Shown: positions 16,974 through 26,600 of the stretch, piece by piece
Numbering within the stretch: position 1 is the first letter of the stretch
Layout: the number at the start of each line of letters is the position of its first letter
From: Sulfobacillus sp.
Lineage (GTDB): Bacteria > Bacillota > Sulfobacillia > Sulfobacillales > Sulfobacillaceae
Direction of reading: 5' to 3'
DNA length: 64,000 bases
NCBI GenBank assembly: GCA_027309085.1
Contig: DAIDDL010000023.1
Location: 1-64,000 of the forward strand
The notes under the pieces: generated by a model
Databases searched by the model: none
Told to the model about the DNA's origin: nothing
What the model saw: only the letters and a program-made list of their open reading frames with translations
Position numbers and translations under genes: made by a program

Positions 16974-18266
16974 ATGGAAATGGTTTTTGTTAACCAGGCG
17001 AGAGAGCATGTTGGAGAAGAAATCACCATGGCTGGATGGGTCACCCATTACCGATCATCAGGCAAGATCCATTTTGTCATTGTCCGGGATGGCACCGGAG
17101 TCATGCAGTGCGTGGTGAAAAACCCGCTTGCCATCCTGAAGAATCTGGACGCATGGGATGGATTGACTCAGGAAACGGCCGTGCGCATTCGGGGAACCGT
17201 GCATGCGGATCCCAGGGCTCCTATCGGCGTGGAATTGGAAGCCGAGGAAGTTGTTGTGGTGGGGCCAAGTGAAGGGTATCCGGTGGCTCCCAAAGAGCAC
17301 GGAGTCGACTTTTTGATGGACCACCGCCACCTGTGGATCCGCAGTCCGCGCCAAGCCGCTATTTTGCGAATTCGGGCGGCAGTCATCCATGCCACCCGGG
17401 ATTTTCTTGACAGCCATGGATTTGTTGTAGCGGACCCGCCTATCATCACCCCAGCTGCTGCTGAGGGGAGCACGACCCTGTTTCCCATTGACTACTTTGA
17501 TGATACGGCTTTTCTCTCGCAATCCGGCCAACTCTACATGGAAGCTCTGGCGATGGCCTTGGGCCGCGTTTATTCGTTCGGCCCCACATTCCGTGCCGAA
17601 AAATCCAAAACCAGGCGTCATTTGACTGAGTTCTGGATGGTCGAACCGGAATTGGCTTTTTGCGAGTTTGAGGAGAATCTAGTCTGGCAAGAACAACTAG
17701 TCAGCCATATTGTCCAGCATGTACTGGCGACCTGCGCGGATGAACTCCACACTATCGAGAGAGATATCTCACGGCTCGAAACCATCGTCGCGCCATTTCC
17801 CCGCATTACTTACGATGAGGCCTTGGCGCGGCTGGCGGAAGCGGGCCTGCCCCTGGATTGGGGCGAGGACATGGGAGCCCCGCACGAAACGGCCCTGGCC
17901 GGGATGTTTGACCGTCCTGTATTTGTGACCCACTTTCCGGTTTCCCTCAAAGCTTTTTATATGCAGCCGGACCCTGCGCGGCCTGATGTGGCCCTGGCAG
18001 CTGACCTGCTGGCTCCCGAAGGCTACGGGGAAATTATCGGTGGCAGCGAACGCATCCACGATTTGGGTCTGCTGCTCCAGAGGATGGACGAGCACCACCT
18101 CGACTTGGCGGTCTATGGGTGGTACATTGACTTGCGGCGGTTTGGATCGGTGCCCCACAGCGGATTCGGAATGGGCCTAGAGAGAATTGTGGCATGGATT
18201 TGCGGGCTTGACCATGTGCGTGAAACCATTCCGTTCGCTCGTACGTTAAACCGGGTGTGGCCATAA
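16974..18266 (+). CDS. asnS: Asparaginyl-tRNA synthetase
   Basis: Charges tRNA-Asn with asparagine. The 430-residue class IIb synthetase has an N-terminal OB fold for the anticodon ([20 protein letters not shown]), motif 2 with [17 protein letters not shown], and motif 3 with [15 protein letters not shown]. The FRAEKS...[12 protein letters not shown] block is characteristic of AsnRS rather than AspRS. It follows the acyl-CoA dehydrogenase by 5 bases and precedes the rodZ-like gene by 19. No T-box leader is seen in the short gap upstream. Confidence 0.93.
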   Translation: MEMVFVNQAREHVGEEITMAGWVTHYRSSGKIHFVIVRDGTGVMQCVVKNPLAILKNLDAWDGLTQETAVRIRGTVHADPRAPIGVELEAEEVVVVGPSEGYPVAPKEHGVDFLMDHRHLWIRSPRQAAILRIRAAVIHATRDFLDSHGFVVADPPIITPAAAEGSTTLFPIDYFDDTAFLSQSGQLYMEALAMALGRVYSFGPTFRAEKSKTRRHLTEFWMVEPELAFCEFEENLVWQEQLVSHIVQHVLATCADELHTIERDISRLETIVAPFPRITYDEALARLAEAGLPLDWGEDMGAPHETALAGMFDRPVFVTHFPVSLKAFYMQPDPARPDVALAADLLAPEGYGEIIGGSERIHDLGLLLQRMDEHHLDLAVYGWYIDLRRFGSVPHSGFGMGLERIVAWICGLDHVRETIPFARTLNRVWP

Positions 18267-18285
18267 AATACTGAGGAGGATGCGA

Positions 18286-19200
18286 ATGGACACGTCAGCG
18301 AATAACGGCCCCGCCAACATTGGCCAAGCGCTCAATCAGGCCCGCATTCGGCGGCGTCTCTCAATCGACCAGGTCAGCGATGCCCTCCACATCCGGCGGG
18401 ATTACCTTCTGGCCTTGGAGCAAAACCGGTGGGACGATTTACCGGGGGAAGTCTATGGCCAGGGATTCCTGAAAAACTATGCCCGTCTGCTGGATTTGGA
18501 CAGTGATGCCGTGGTGGAGCAGCGTCGGCGGGAAATCGGGCAACCTCTAGACCACCCTGCCATCCCGCCCATGGAGTCTACCGGCCGGACGGGGCTGTAC
18601 GCCCATGCATCTCCCCGGACCATGACTAGCCAGCCCTCGCAGCGCAACCGGCGCAAGGGAGCGGAAAGAAACGCGCCCGAGTATTCCAATCCCCGGGTGC
18701 TGATTTGGATCCTGGGGGTGCTGGTCGTGCTCTTTGTCGGGGGGCTGCTGACCCTCAGACACGGACACTCATCTCCCCCGCCAACAGCGGCACTGGCGTC
18801 CAAAAAGACACCGAAGACGGCACCGGCTCCCGCAAAGACCACAGGAACCCGCAGCGCGAAGCATTCGGGCACAGCCTCCCAGCACAAGGCTGTGCAGGGC
18901 GCGACAGTGTCTTTGCAGAGCACCAGCCAGAGCGGCACATCCGTCTTTGCCCATTACCTGGTGACGCCCGCACCGGTGACGGTTGCGCTGGCATTCACCG
19001 GCAATTGCTGGGTGTCCGCTGCGGTGAACGGCGGGCCGGCAACGAGCGGGATGTATTATTCTGGGCAGCATGCCAATTTCTCGGGAACCCAGTCCGTGTC
19101 CCTGATTTTAGGCAGTCATGCAGTGGCTGTCACTGTTGGCGGCAAAAACATTCCACTGCCGACATCAAATGATGTTCTCAACCTGACTTTTCAAGGATAG
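18286..19200 (+). CDS. RodZ-like helix-turn-helix membrane protein
   Basis: A 304-residue bitopic protein with the RodZ layout. A cytoplasmic HTH_25 domain (about 10-75; IGQALNQARIRRRLSIDQV and GEVYGQGFLKNYARLL) is followed by a basic linker, one transmembrane helix (VLIWILGVLVVLFVGGLL, about 142-159), a Ser/Thr/Lys-rich stalk and an extracytoplasmic DUF4115-like beta domain. RodZ links MreB to the wall machinery. The start is the ATG at 18286, 6 bases after GAGGAGG; the ATG at 18280 touches that site. The wall enzyme DacF follows 59 bases downstream. Confidence 0.85.
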   Translation: MDTSANNGPANIGQALNQARIRRRLSIDQVSDALHIRRDYLLALEQNRWDDLPGEVYGQGFLKNYARLLDLDSDAVVEQRRREIGQPLDHPAIPPMESTGRTGLYAHASPRTMTSQPSQRNRRKGAERNAPEYSNPRVLIWILGVLVVLFVGGLLTLRHGHSSPPPTAALASKKTPKTAPAPAKTTGTRSAKHSGTASQHKAVQGATVSLQSTSQSGTSVFAHYLVTPAPVTVALAFTGNCWVSAAVNGGPATSGMYYSGQHANFSGTQSVSLILGSHAVAVTVGGKNIPLPTSNDVLNLTFQG

Positions 19201-19259
19201 TAGCATGGTTTTGCTCCCAGGCGGTCACACTACGCAAAAAGGAACAGCGAGGGAGAGCC

Positions 19260-20411
19260 ATGGTAAAGATCACATCCTGTCTGTTAGCGGCTGGCCTGAT
19301 AACGGCACCAGCCGCTTCTCATATCCGCACGCCATTATCCCAGCACGCCGTGCAGTCGCAGCAAGGCCCGCATGTAGTGTCGCGCGCCGCCATCCTGATC
19401 GATGCGAGAACCGGGGCCATTCTCTATGAAAAGAACGCATTCAAGCAAATGGACCCCGCCAGTGTGACCAAAATGATGACGGCTCTTTTAGTCATACAGC
19501 ACGGGCACCTGTCCCGGACGGTCACAATATCGCGCCAGGCGGCTTATACGGTGGGCTCGCGCCTGCATATTGCTCCAGGCCAGAGGTATACCGTCTATGA
19601 CCTCCTGCACGGGCTCTTGATGCGCTCTGGCAATGACGCCTCTGTTGCCCTGGCTGAGGCAGATGCGGGATCCGTGAACAAGTTTGTGGCTAAGATGAAT
19701 ATGAGCGCGCAGGAACTGGGCGCCTTCAATACCCAATTCGAAAATCCCAACGGTTTGACGAAACCGGGCCATTTTTCGACAGCCTACGACCTCGCCCTGA
19801 TTGCGAGACATGCCATGCGGATTCCCCTGTTCCGCAAAATCGTTGCCAGCAAGGAAGCCTACGTGACTGAACTGCGCGGCCGGAACCGCCGGACTTTAAA
19901 CAATACCAACCAACTCCTGTATACTTTTCCCGGAGCCAACGGGGTCAAGACGGGGACCACTGATGCGGCGGGAAAATGTCTCGTGGCATCGGCAGCCCGC
20001 AACGGCGACGAGCTGATCGCTGTGGTTCTTCATAGCCAGGACCGCTACCGCGACGCTATGAACCTTTTGGAATGGGGCTTTGAACACTGGGCGACCATAC
20101 CTGTCCTCGAACCGGGAACAGCAGTGGCCAAGGCTCCCGTAGCTGGAGGGCAAACCCCTTTTGTGCCTCTCGAACCTGACCGGGCGGTATGGCTGAGCCT
20201 GCCCAACCAGGAAACCTATCACATGACCCCCACTGTCGCGGCCTTGCAAGCGCCGGTCCCGCGCCGCCAGCAGGCCGGTTTCATAACCGTGACCACCCCA
20301 GGACAGCCTGCGGTGGTCACGGGACTGCGCACAATGCAGGGCGACGGCGTCAAAGCCCCGCGCCACCCATTGTGGTCATGGCTGAAATCGCTGTTCAGCC
20401 GCGGTAAATAG
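19260..20411 (+). CDS. dacF: D-alanyl-D-alanine carboxypeptidase (DacF/PBP5 type)
   Basis: Trims the terminal D-Ala from peptidoglycan stem peptides outside the membrane. A signal peptide is present (SCLLAAGLITAPAAS). The peptidase S11 active site is complete: Ser68 and Lys71 in SVTK, Ser123-Gly-Asn125, and Lys230-Thr-Gly. About 383 residues fits DacF/DacB, which modify spore peptidoglycan or vegetative wall. The C-terminal segment ends in a basic tail (WLKSLFSRGK) that may attach to the membrane. Its 3' end overlaps the convergent polysaccharide deacetylase by 17 bp. Confidence 0.9.
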   Translation: MVKITSCLLAAGLITAPAASHIRTPLSQHAVQSQQGPHVVSRAAILIDARTGAILYEKNAFKQMDPASVTKMMTALLVIQHGHLSRTVTISRQAAYTVGSRLHIAPGQRYTVYDLLHGLLMRSGNDASVALAEADAGSVNKFVAKMNMSAQELGAFNTQFENPNGLTKPGHFSTAYDLALIARHAMRIPLFRKIVASKEAYVTELRGRNRRTLNNTNQLLYTFPGANGVKTGTTDAAGKCLVASAARNGDELIAVVLHSQDRYRDAMNLLEWGFEHWATIPVLEPGTAVAKAPVAGGQTPFVPLEPDRAVWLSLPNQETYHMTPTVAALQAPVPRRQQAGFITVTTPGQPAVVTGLRTMQGDGVKAPRHPLWSWLKSLFSRGK

Positions 20412-21153
20412 GCTTGCCGTAAGTCAGGAGCTGCTGCAGCGTGACCAGTTTGTAGCCTTTGGCCTTCAAGTCCCGCAAAATAGTGGGGAGGGCCAGATCC
20501 GTTTGCTTGCAGGTATCCGACGCATGCATTAGGACAATGTCGCCGGGATGGATGCGTGTGGTGACCCGGCGGATAATCGTCGAGACCCCGGGATTCATCC
20601 AGTCCAGGGAATCTGTGCCCCAGGTGACGGTCGTGTACCCCACGGCGCGGGATGCCAGGATGGTGCGGCTGCTGAAGTCCCCATTGGGAGGGCGGACGAA
20701 GCTTGCGCGCTTATGGGTGATTTGGTCAATCACCGCATTGGTTTTCATCAGATTGGCAGCAATGCCCGCATTGGACAGGCCGGTATAGTTGACGTGCGCC
20801 CATCCGTGGGACTCGACTTCCGCCCCGGCCGCTGCATAGGCTTTGACGATGGCGGGATGTTGGGAAGCCCATGGCCCAGAAACAAATATGGTGGCCGGCA
20901 CATGGTCAGCCGCTAGAATCGAGAGAACCTTGGGCGGCATCACCGTACCCCATGAGATATCAAAGGTCAGAGCCGCGACTTTTTGAGTGGTATCCACATC
21001 CCGGAGGGAGTAGCGGTCTTGAGCGGGCAGGGAAGTCTGGGCATACGCCCGCGAGTGGTCGGCAGCCCACAATCCGGCAGCCATCACTCCGGCCATAATC
21101 AGGGTGACAAGCATATAGCGCACCAATCGGTAGCGGACAGTATAAATACGCAC
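20395..21153 (-). CDS. Polysaccharide deacetylase (PdaB/YlxY-like NodB domain)
   Basis: A 252-residue membrane-anchored carbohydrate esterase 4 protein. After a TM segment (about 11-31), the NodB motifs are TFDISWG (Asp65; the usual second Asp is replaced), ESHGWAHVN, RPPNGDFS and HPGDIVLMHAS. The missing second Asp of motif 1 is typical of the sporulation proteins PdaB and YlxY (AFDVAWG-like), so the role is more likely in the spore wall than in bulk chitin deacetylation. The GTG at 21153 has GGAGG 7 bases upstream. It is convergent with dacF and divergent from rimO. Confidence 0.85.
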   Translation of the reverse strand: MRIYTVRYRLVRYMLVTLIMAGVMAAGLWAADHSRAYAQTSLPAQDRYSLRDVDTTQKVAALTFDISWGTVMPPKVLSILAADHVPATIFVSGPWASQHPAIVKAYAAAGAEVESHGWAHVNYTGLSNAGIAANLMKTNAVIDQITHKRASFVRPPNGDFSSRTILASRAVGYTTVTWGTDSLDWMNPGVSTIIRRVTTRIHPGDIVLMHASDTCKQTDLALPTILRDLKAKGYKLVTLQQLLTYGKPIYRG

Positions 21154-21290
21154 AACCTCGCCTCCATTGACAAATTCGACCTGAATGGTATTGCATCTTA
21201 CGTTCGCAGACGTTGCAAATAGAACAGGCACACCGTTTGCCTCTTTATTTTCCCGCCTCGCTGGGCTATGATACGTCCGAGGTGATTTTT

Positions 21291-22607
21291 TTGGCGACGA
21301 AAGTGGGGATGGTCTCTTTAGGCTGCCCCAAAAATCGAGTAGACTCGGAAGTCATGCTGGGTCTGCTTGAACAGGCTGGCTATCAGTTGACTCCGGAGGC
21401 GGATGATGCTGAGGTGTTGATTGTCAACACCTGCGGGTTCATAAATTCCGCAAAACAGGAATCAATTGACACGATCCTGGAAATGAACCATTACCGGGAA
21501 ACTGGCCAGCTCAAAGCGCTGGTTATGGCGGGTTGCCTCTCCCAGAGATACCAGCAAACTCTGTGGAATGATCTGCCGGAAGTCGATGCCATGGTCGGGA
21601 CTGGGGAGTTTCATCGAATCGTGGAAGCGGTCGAGGGCGCATTAAGCGGGAGCCGGCCAAGTTTTTGGGGGGAAATGCCAGTCAGCGGTTTGCCATCGCC
21701 ACGCAAGCTGACCACTCCCAATTACACGGCATATTTAAAAATTGCAGAGGGGTGCGACCACAGCTGCGCGTTTTGCGCCATTCCCCAGATGCGTGGGGGC
21801 TACCGGAGCCGCCCTCTGCAGGATATCTTGCAGGAGGCTCGGCGCTTGGTGGCCCAAGGGGTGCGCGAGCTGATTCTCATTGCCCAGGACTCAACCATCT
21901 GGGGCCATGACCTCTATGGTCACCCGGAACTCCCGCGACTTCTTTATGGGCTGCAGGAAATTCCTGACTTGCTGTTTGTGCGCATCATGTATAGCTATCC
22001 GACGCAGATTACGGCAGAATTGGTCAACGCAATGCGCGACCTTCCTGTGGTCGCCCCCTACCTGGATATGCCTTTGCAGCATGCCCATCCTGACCTGCTG
22101 CAAAAAATGGGACGGCCATTTCGGAGGGATAAAACGGATAGGGTGCTGGGAATGATTCGGGATGCAATTCCGGACATTACCTTGCGCACGACGTTTATTG
22201 TAGGCTTTCCGGGTGAGACGGATGAGCACTTTCAAACTCTGCTGAGCTTCATCGACGCGATGCGTTTCGACCATGTGGGGATTTTTACCTACTCCCATGA
22301 AGAAGGCACGCGGGCCGAAAAACTTGGGGACCCTGTCCCCGAAGCGGTCAAGCAGCGGAGGCGGCGCGAGGCCATGCTCGTGCAGAGAAAACTGGTCGGA
22401 TCAGTGCGGGGCCGCCATATTGGACACGTGATGCCGGTGCTGATTGAGGATACCGGTGACACTGTCAGCGTGGGCCGGGGTGCGGCTGATGCGCCGGGCA
22501 TTGATGGCGTCACCTACGTTAAGGGCCAATTTGCCGCCGGGCAGATTGTTCCCGTGCGGATTACGGGAACCCGGGAATACGATCTTTTAGCGGAGGCATT
22601 AATGTGA
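21291..22607 (+). CDS. rimO: Ribosomal protein S12 methylthiotransferase
   Basis: A radical-SAM enzyme that adds a methylthio group to the conserved Asp of ribosomal protein S12. The 438-residue protein has the N-terminal UPF0004 domain (VSLGCPKNRVDSEVM, NTCGFI, MAGCLSQRY), the radical-SAM cluster motif CDHSCAFC (Cys155, 159, 162) and a C-terminal TRAM domain. The opening LGCPKN and IPQMRGGYRSR point to RimO rather than MiaB. The TTG start at 21291 is chosen for GAGGTGA 5 bases before it. pgsA overlaps its stop by 4 bp (GTGA). Confidence 0.93.
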   Translation: MATKVGMVSLGCPKNRVDSEVMLGLLEQAGYQLTPEADDAEVLIVNTCGFINSAKQESIDTILEMNHYRETGQLKALVMAGCLSQRYQQTLWNDLPEVDAMVGTGEFHRIVEAVEGALSGSRPSFWGEMPVSGLPSPRKLTTPNYTAYLKIAEGCDHSCAFCAIPQMRGGYRSRPLQDILQEARRLVAQGVRELILIAQDSTIWGHDLYGHPELPRLLYGLQEIPDLLFVRIMYSYPTQITAELVNAMRDLPVVAPYLDMPLQHAHPDLLQKMGRPFRRDKTDRVLGMIRDAIPDITLRTTFIVGFPGETDEHFQTLLSFIDAMRFDHVGIFTYSHEEGTRAEKLGDPVPEAVKQRRRREAMLVQRKLVGSVRGRHIGHVMPVLIEDTGDTVSVGRGAADAPGIDGVTYVKGQFAAGQIVPVRITGTREYDLLAEALM

Positions 22608-23110
22608 ACGCAGCCGATCAGGTCACCCTTTCACGAGTCGTTCTCACGCCAGCCGTAGTGGCGATGTGGCTGGCTCCGGCCCCGCGGTGGCATTGGATAG
22701 GCCTGGCGGTGTTTATTGTGGCCGGGGTGACGGATTTCATTGACGGCAGGCTCGCGCGGCACGCGTCGAACACGACGCGGTTTGGGGCCTATATGGACCC
22801 CTTGGCTGATAAGATTCTTGTCCTCGGTTCCGGTTTGGCGCTCATTGCGTCAGACCGGCTTTCCGTATGGATCCTTTTCATCCTGCTGCTAAGGGAGTTA
22901 GCGGTGACTGGGCTGCGCTCAGTGCTCCCGCCGGGGACAACCATGGGCGCCAGCCGTGTTGCCAAGTGGAAGACGACCAGCCAGCTGTTTGCGCTGGGCG
23001 CTTCCGCGGTTTTGACCGGCGTAGTGCCGGACGGGCTATGGGTTCTGGCGTTAGCCCTGACCGTGTGGAGTGGCGGCGAGTATTTTTACCATTACTGGCC
23101 TAGAAATTGA
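22604..23110 (+). CDS. pgsA: CDP-diacylglycerol-glycerol-3-phosphate 3-phosphatidyltransferase
   Basis: Makes phosphatidylglycerol phosphate in the membrane. The 168-residue polytopic protein has the CDP-alcohol phosphotransferase signature DG(x)2AR(x)8G(x)3D(x)3D, seen as DGRLAR...FGAYMDPLAD. The N-terminal block NAADQVTLSRVVLTP is typical of PgsA. The GTG start overlaps the rimO stop, so it is translationally coupled. rimO-pgsA-cinA-recA order is common in Firmicutes; here a protease pair is inserted before cinA. Confidence 0.92.
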   Translation: MNAADQVTLSRVVLTPAVVAMWLAPAPRWHWIGLAVFIVAGVTDFIDGRLARHASNTTRFGAYMDPLADKILVLGSGLALIASDRLSVWILFILLLRELAVTGLRSVLPPGTTMGASRVAKWKTTSQLFALGASAVLTGVVPDGLWVLALALTVWSGGEYFYHYWPRN

Positions 23111-23179
23111 ACATCTTTCCCGCAGTGCCGGCGTTTTCCCTTTAAGACAAGCATTGCCTGCCCCGTTCCCGGCTCGCTG

Positions 23180-23188
23180 TGATATACT
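23180..23188 (+). promoter_or_regulatory. Extended -10 element before the membrane protein/protease pair
   Basis: TGATATACT (TGnTATACT) lies about 64 bases before the 23252 start in the 140-base gap after pgsA. No good -35 is seen, as is usual for extended -10 promoters. Confidence 0.35.
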
Positions 23189-23251
23189 GCCCATTGGCTG
23201 CGGACAGTATCCGCCACGGCGATTTTAAAAAAAAGGGGGCGAGCTGGGTTG

Positions 23252-23767
23252 ATGAAGTTTACGGTGAAACAAGTTTTTCTGGTATTTGCGGTCTTTGCAG
23301 CAATGCTTGGTCTTTTAATGGGAGCCCAGTGGGTGTACCTGCGCTCTGCGGTCCGCTCGCCCCTATTGCATTCCCTGCAGAACGTCCCCGGAGTGAGGAC
23401 AGTGCAAGTCTCTTCGCACGGTGCCGTTACGGTGGACCTGGCTGAGCATTCCAATCTAATGGCGGCATATCAGGCTGTCGCGACCAAGGCCCAACAAGTT
23501 ACAGGCCGCGCGCCGGGCAGCATTACCGTGCTGTCCCATCCCAGCTTGGATATGGTTTCCCTGGTTGATTCGCTGCGCTTGATTATTGCCCAGGGAGAAG
23601 CCACGGGTCAGTATGTGGCCATGAATAGCGCCATCCAAAAACTGGCGGGCCAGCATCATCTGACATCTGCAGTGCAGCTTAGCAACCATCACATTTTTGT
23701 GACGCTCGACGCTCCCGGATACTGGCTGGATATAGTAATGCCCCTACGGTTGGGAGGTGCGGGTTAA
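23252..23767 (+). CDS. Membrane-anchored protein of unknown function, partner of the FtsH-like protease
   Basis: I do not recognise the family. The 171-residue product has one N-terminal TM helix (FLVFAVFAAMLGLLMGAQWV, about 9-28) and an outside or periplasm-like domain of alternating beta and helix (GVRTVQVSSHGAVTVDLAEH). The ATG at 23252 or the TTG at 23249 can be used; GGGGG lies 9-12 bases upstream. Its stop codon overlaps the start of the FtsH-like protease by 1 base (TAATG), a strong sign that the two are made together and may form a complex. Confidence 0.7.
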   Translation: MKFTVKQVFLVFAVFAAMLGLLMGAQWVYLRSAVRSPLLHSLQNVPGVRTVQVSSHGAVTVDLAEHSNLMAAYQAVATKAQQVTGRAPGSITVLSHPSLDMVSLVDSLRLIIAQGEATGQYVAMNSAIQKLAGQHHLTSAVQLSNHHIFVTLDAPGYWLDIVMPLRLGGAG

Positions 23768-25233
23768 TGGTTCGTGAAATCCTCCTGGGCAGTGTTCTCG
23801 GCATTTTAGTTTTCCTGGGTCTCGACGGCATCGATATCTGGCCCATTGTGCTGTTGTTGGGTCTAGGGTCGGCTGTGTATTTCACCGGGATCCTCAACAG
23901 GGTGGGCAACAAAAGCAGCCGCAAGGTCTCCGTGAGTCACGTCACCACGACGTTTCAGGATATTGGCGGGCAAAAGGTGGCCAAGAGTGAGCTGAAAGAG
24001 GCTTTGGAGTTCATCCTGAAGCCCGATATCATCACCCGGCTAGGCATCCGCCCGCTGAAGGGGATCCTCCTGACGGGCCCCCCCGGGACCGGGAAAACTC
24101 TATTGGCGAAGGCCGCTGCCCAATACACCGAATCCGTCTTTTTAACATCATCAGGGTCGGAATTTGTAGAAATGTATGCCGGTGTGGGCGCCCAGCGGGT
24201 GCGCCAGCTTTTTCAAGAGGCGAGGAGCATGGCCCGCAAGGAGAAAAAGTCGAGCGCGATCATTTTTATCGATGAAATTGAAGTGATGGCAGGCAAACGC
24301 GGCAGCAATCAGTCCCACCTTGAATACGACCAGACTCTTAACCAGCTGCTGGTCGAGATGGACGGCATGCAAGTGCACGACGACGAGGTTAGAGTTCTGG
24401 TGATGGCCGCCACCAACCGCGCGGACTTGCTGGACCAGGCGCTGATGCGGCCCGGTCGATTTGACCGCCTGGTCAGGGTAGATCTTCCCGACCGCGAGGC
24501 GCGTCTCAGCATTCTGGAACTGCATACCCGCAACAAGCCGTTGGATGTTGAGGCAAACCTCGATGCTATCGCCCGCGAAACCTTCGGATTTTCCGGCGCC
24601 CACCTGGAGAGTGTATGCAACGAAGCAGCAATTCTCGCCATGCGGGAAGGAGCAGAGGTCATCACGACCAGCTTGCTGCGCCAGGCAGTTGACAAGGTGA
24701 TGCTGGGCGAGCGGATGGACCGCACTATGCGACATGAGGACCAAAAGCGGGTAGCCGTCCATGAAGGCGGCCACGCGCTAGTGGGAGAGCTTGTCAATCC
24801 CGGGTCGGTGGCCTCGATTACCATTGCGGCCCGCGGCATGGCTCTGGGGTTTGTCCGCCACGCTCCGGACGATGACCGCCTTCTGCAAACCGTCTCGGAA
24901 CTGAAGGCTGACATCCAGATCCTTCTCGGCGGCTCGACGGCCGAACGGCTCCTGCTGGGGGAGCAGAGCACCGGGGCGGCGAATGACTTTGAAAAGGCCT
25001 GGGACATTGCCCGGCAAATGGTCCTGTCAGGGCTGTCGTCCATGGGGGTTGTTCAGGAGGAAGCGCTCTCCCCGGAAGTGCTGTATCACACAATCCGGGA
25101 CATCATCGCTGAACAGCAGAGCATCGTCGACGAACTGATTACGCTGCATGAACACGACTTGTGGGCGCTAGCCGCACAGCTGCTGGAACACGAAACACTG
25201 CCAGGAGAGGCAGTCAGGGGATTTATTGCGTGA
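23767..25233 (+). CDS. Compact FtsH-like AAA+ membrane metalloprotease
   Basis: A 488-residue ATP-dependent zinc protease related to FtsH (M41) but shorter than the usual 600-650. Two close N-terminal hydrophobic segments (about 5-42) leave almost no periplasmic domain. The AAA module has Walker A GPPGTGKT (104-111), Walker B IIFIDEIE, and the second region of homology (ATNRADLLDQALMRPGRFD). The protease has HEGGH (332-336) and a likely third zinc ligand Asp407 (AANDFEKA), 71 residues after the second His (74 in E. coli FtsH). It therefore appears active. It is coupled to the upstream membrane protein and ends before a strong hairpin. Confidence 0.88.
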   Translation: MVREILLGSVLGILVFLGLDGIDIWPIVLLLGLGSAVYFTGILNRVGNKSSRKVSVSHVTTTFQDIGGQKVAKSELKEALEFILKPDIITRLGIRPLKGILLTGPPGTGKTLLAKAAAQYTESVFLTSSGSEFVEMYAGVGAQRVRQLFQEARSMARKEKKSSAIIFIDEIEVMAGKRGSNQSHLEYDQTLNQLLVEMDGMQVHDDEVRVLVMAATNRADLLDQALMRPGRFDRLVRVDLPDREARLSILELHTRNKPLDVEANLDAIARETFGFSGAHLESVCNEAAILAMREGAEVITTSLLRQAVDKVMLGERMDRTMRHEDQKRVAVHEGGHALVGELVNPGSVASITIAARGMALGFVRHAPDDDRLLQTVSELKADIQILLGGSTAERLLLGEQSTGAANDFEKAWDIARQMVLSGLSSMGVVQEEALSPEVLYHTIRDIIAEQQSIVDELITLHEHDLWALAAQLLEHETLPGEAVRGFIA

Positions 25234-25235
25234 AA

Positions 25236-25287
25236 CTCCGGCTCGCAGGAATCCCATGAGGGAAACCTGCGAGCCTGGAGCTTTCGG
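25236..25287 (+). terminator. Hairpin after the FtsH-like gene
   Basis: CTCCGGCTCGCAGG (25236-25249) pairs with CCTGCGAGCCTGGAG (25266-25280) with one bulge, followed by CTTTCG. It starts 2 bases after the stop codon. The U-tract is weak, but the stem is strong. Confidence 0.6.
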
Positions 25288-25351
25288 GGCAGTTGTAATT
25301 CTGTCCCAAATATGGCATGATCAATTTACCTGATAGTACGGAGGGACAGGA

Positions 25352-26593
25352 GTGTTCAAACTTACCGGCCTCGTGGCGGTAGGCGATGAAGTGTTGACCG
25401 GCGAAGTCATGAATTCCAATGCCGCGTGGCTTGCACAACAATTATTATCGGTCGGGATACATATTCACGCCCAAACTGTTGTGGGGGATAGTGTGCGCAC
25501 CATTATCCAGACTCTCGCCCAACTGCACCAGGACTGCGATCTGGTCATTGTGACGGGTGGTTTGGGTCCTACGGCAGATGACGTGACCAAAGAAGCGGTC
25601 GCTGAATTCTATCAGCGGACGCTAGCCGTAGATTCCGAAACACACCAATATATTTCGGAACATCATGGGCGGAACTCAGGTTGGGAAGAATCAGTCAGAA
25701 GGCAGTCCGAGGTGGTGTCGGGAGCCGTTATCTGGCCAAATCCCAAAGGTCAGGCTCCTGGTGAGCTGATTGATGAACCCGGGCGGGTGACGGTGTTATT
25801 ACCGGGTCCCCCTCGGGAAATGAAAGCGATTGCGGAGGCATTTCTGCTTCCCTGGCTTCGTCAGATTCAGGGGCATCAAACTGTAGTGCGCAGCAGTCTC
25901 TCGTGCTTTGAGAGCGGTGAAGCCACCTTAGCGCATCAAATTGCGCCGATTTTAGGTGGTCAGCATCCTAAAATGGGAATTTATGCTAAGCCTGGACGGG
26001 TGGATATTCGCGTGGAAGCGCTGGAATCCTCGCAACACGGACAGATATTGGCAGAACGCGCTCTGGCTTGGGTCAAGGGACAGGTTCCCGCGACGCTGTA
26101 CCGTCTGGGAAACGCTGACCGGGCGGATGTCATTATTCGAGCGCTGCAAGACCGCCATGAAACATGCAGCATGATGGAGTCGCTGACGGGAGGTCTCTTG
26201 GCAGCGCGGCTCATCGATGTGGCGGGAGCATCGGCTTGTGTGGCCGGCGGCACGGTTGCATATACTGATGATATCAAGAAATTGTCTGGGGTTTCCCCCA
26301 AAATTCTCGAGACCTATGGGGCCGTCAGCGCGCAGTGCGCTCTGGCGATGGCGGAAACTATTAAGGAACGTTTTGGTACGCAGTGGGGATTGAGCACAAC
26401 AGGATATGCGGGCCCAGGCGGCGGCGACAGGGATAATCCGGTTGGCACATTTTACACGGCCGTCAGTGGACCGCTTCAAACTCTGGTGAGGCGGCGGGTG
26501 ATTCATGTCGAACGCACGGGGGTGCGTGAAGCTGCAGTCGAAATGGCGCTGACCCAATTATGGGATATGCTGGGATTGCCTGTCTGGATCTAG
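25352..26593 (+). CDS. cinA: CinA family nicotinamide-nucleotide amidohydrolase
   Basis: A 413-residue two-domain protein. The N-terminal molybdopterin-binding-like (COG1058) domain reads AVGDEVLTGEVMNSN, then VTGGLGPTADDVTKEAV. The C-terminal PncC-like domain (about 260-410) hydrolyses NMN to nicotinate mononucleotide and ammonia. Its usual ESCTGG is ESLTGG here (MESLTGGLLAARL), so the Cys is replaced by Leu; GYAGPGGG is present. CinA is often next to recA and competence genes, as here. The GTG start has GGAGGGACAGG upstream. The next gene's repeated initiation region begins 8 bases after its stop. Confidence 0.9.
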   Translation: MFKLTGLVAVGDEVLTGEVMNSNAAWLAQQLLSVGIHIHAQTVVGDSVRTIIQTLAQLHQDCDLVIVTGGLGPTADDVTKEAVAEFYQRTLAVDSETHQYISEHHGRNSGWEESVRRQSEVVSGAVIWPNPKGQAPGELIDEPGRVTVLLPGPPREMKAIAEAFLLPWLRQIQGHQTVVRSSLSCFESGEATLAHQIAPILGGQHPKMGIYAKPGRVDIRVEALESSQHGQILAERALAWVKGQVPATLYRLGNADRADVIIRALQDRHETCSMMESLTGGLLAARLIDVAGASACVAGGTVAYTDDIKKLSGVSPKILETYGAVSAQCALAMAETIKERFGTQWGLSTTGYAGPGGGDRDNPVGTFYTAVSGPLQTLVRRRVIHVERTGVREAAVEMALTQLWDMLGLPVWI

Positions 26594-26600
26594 CGACAAA

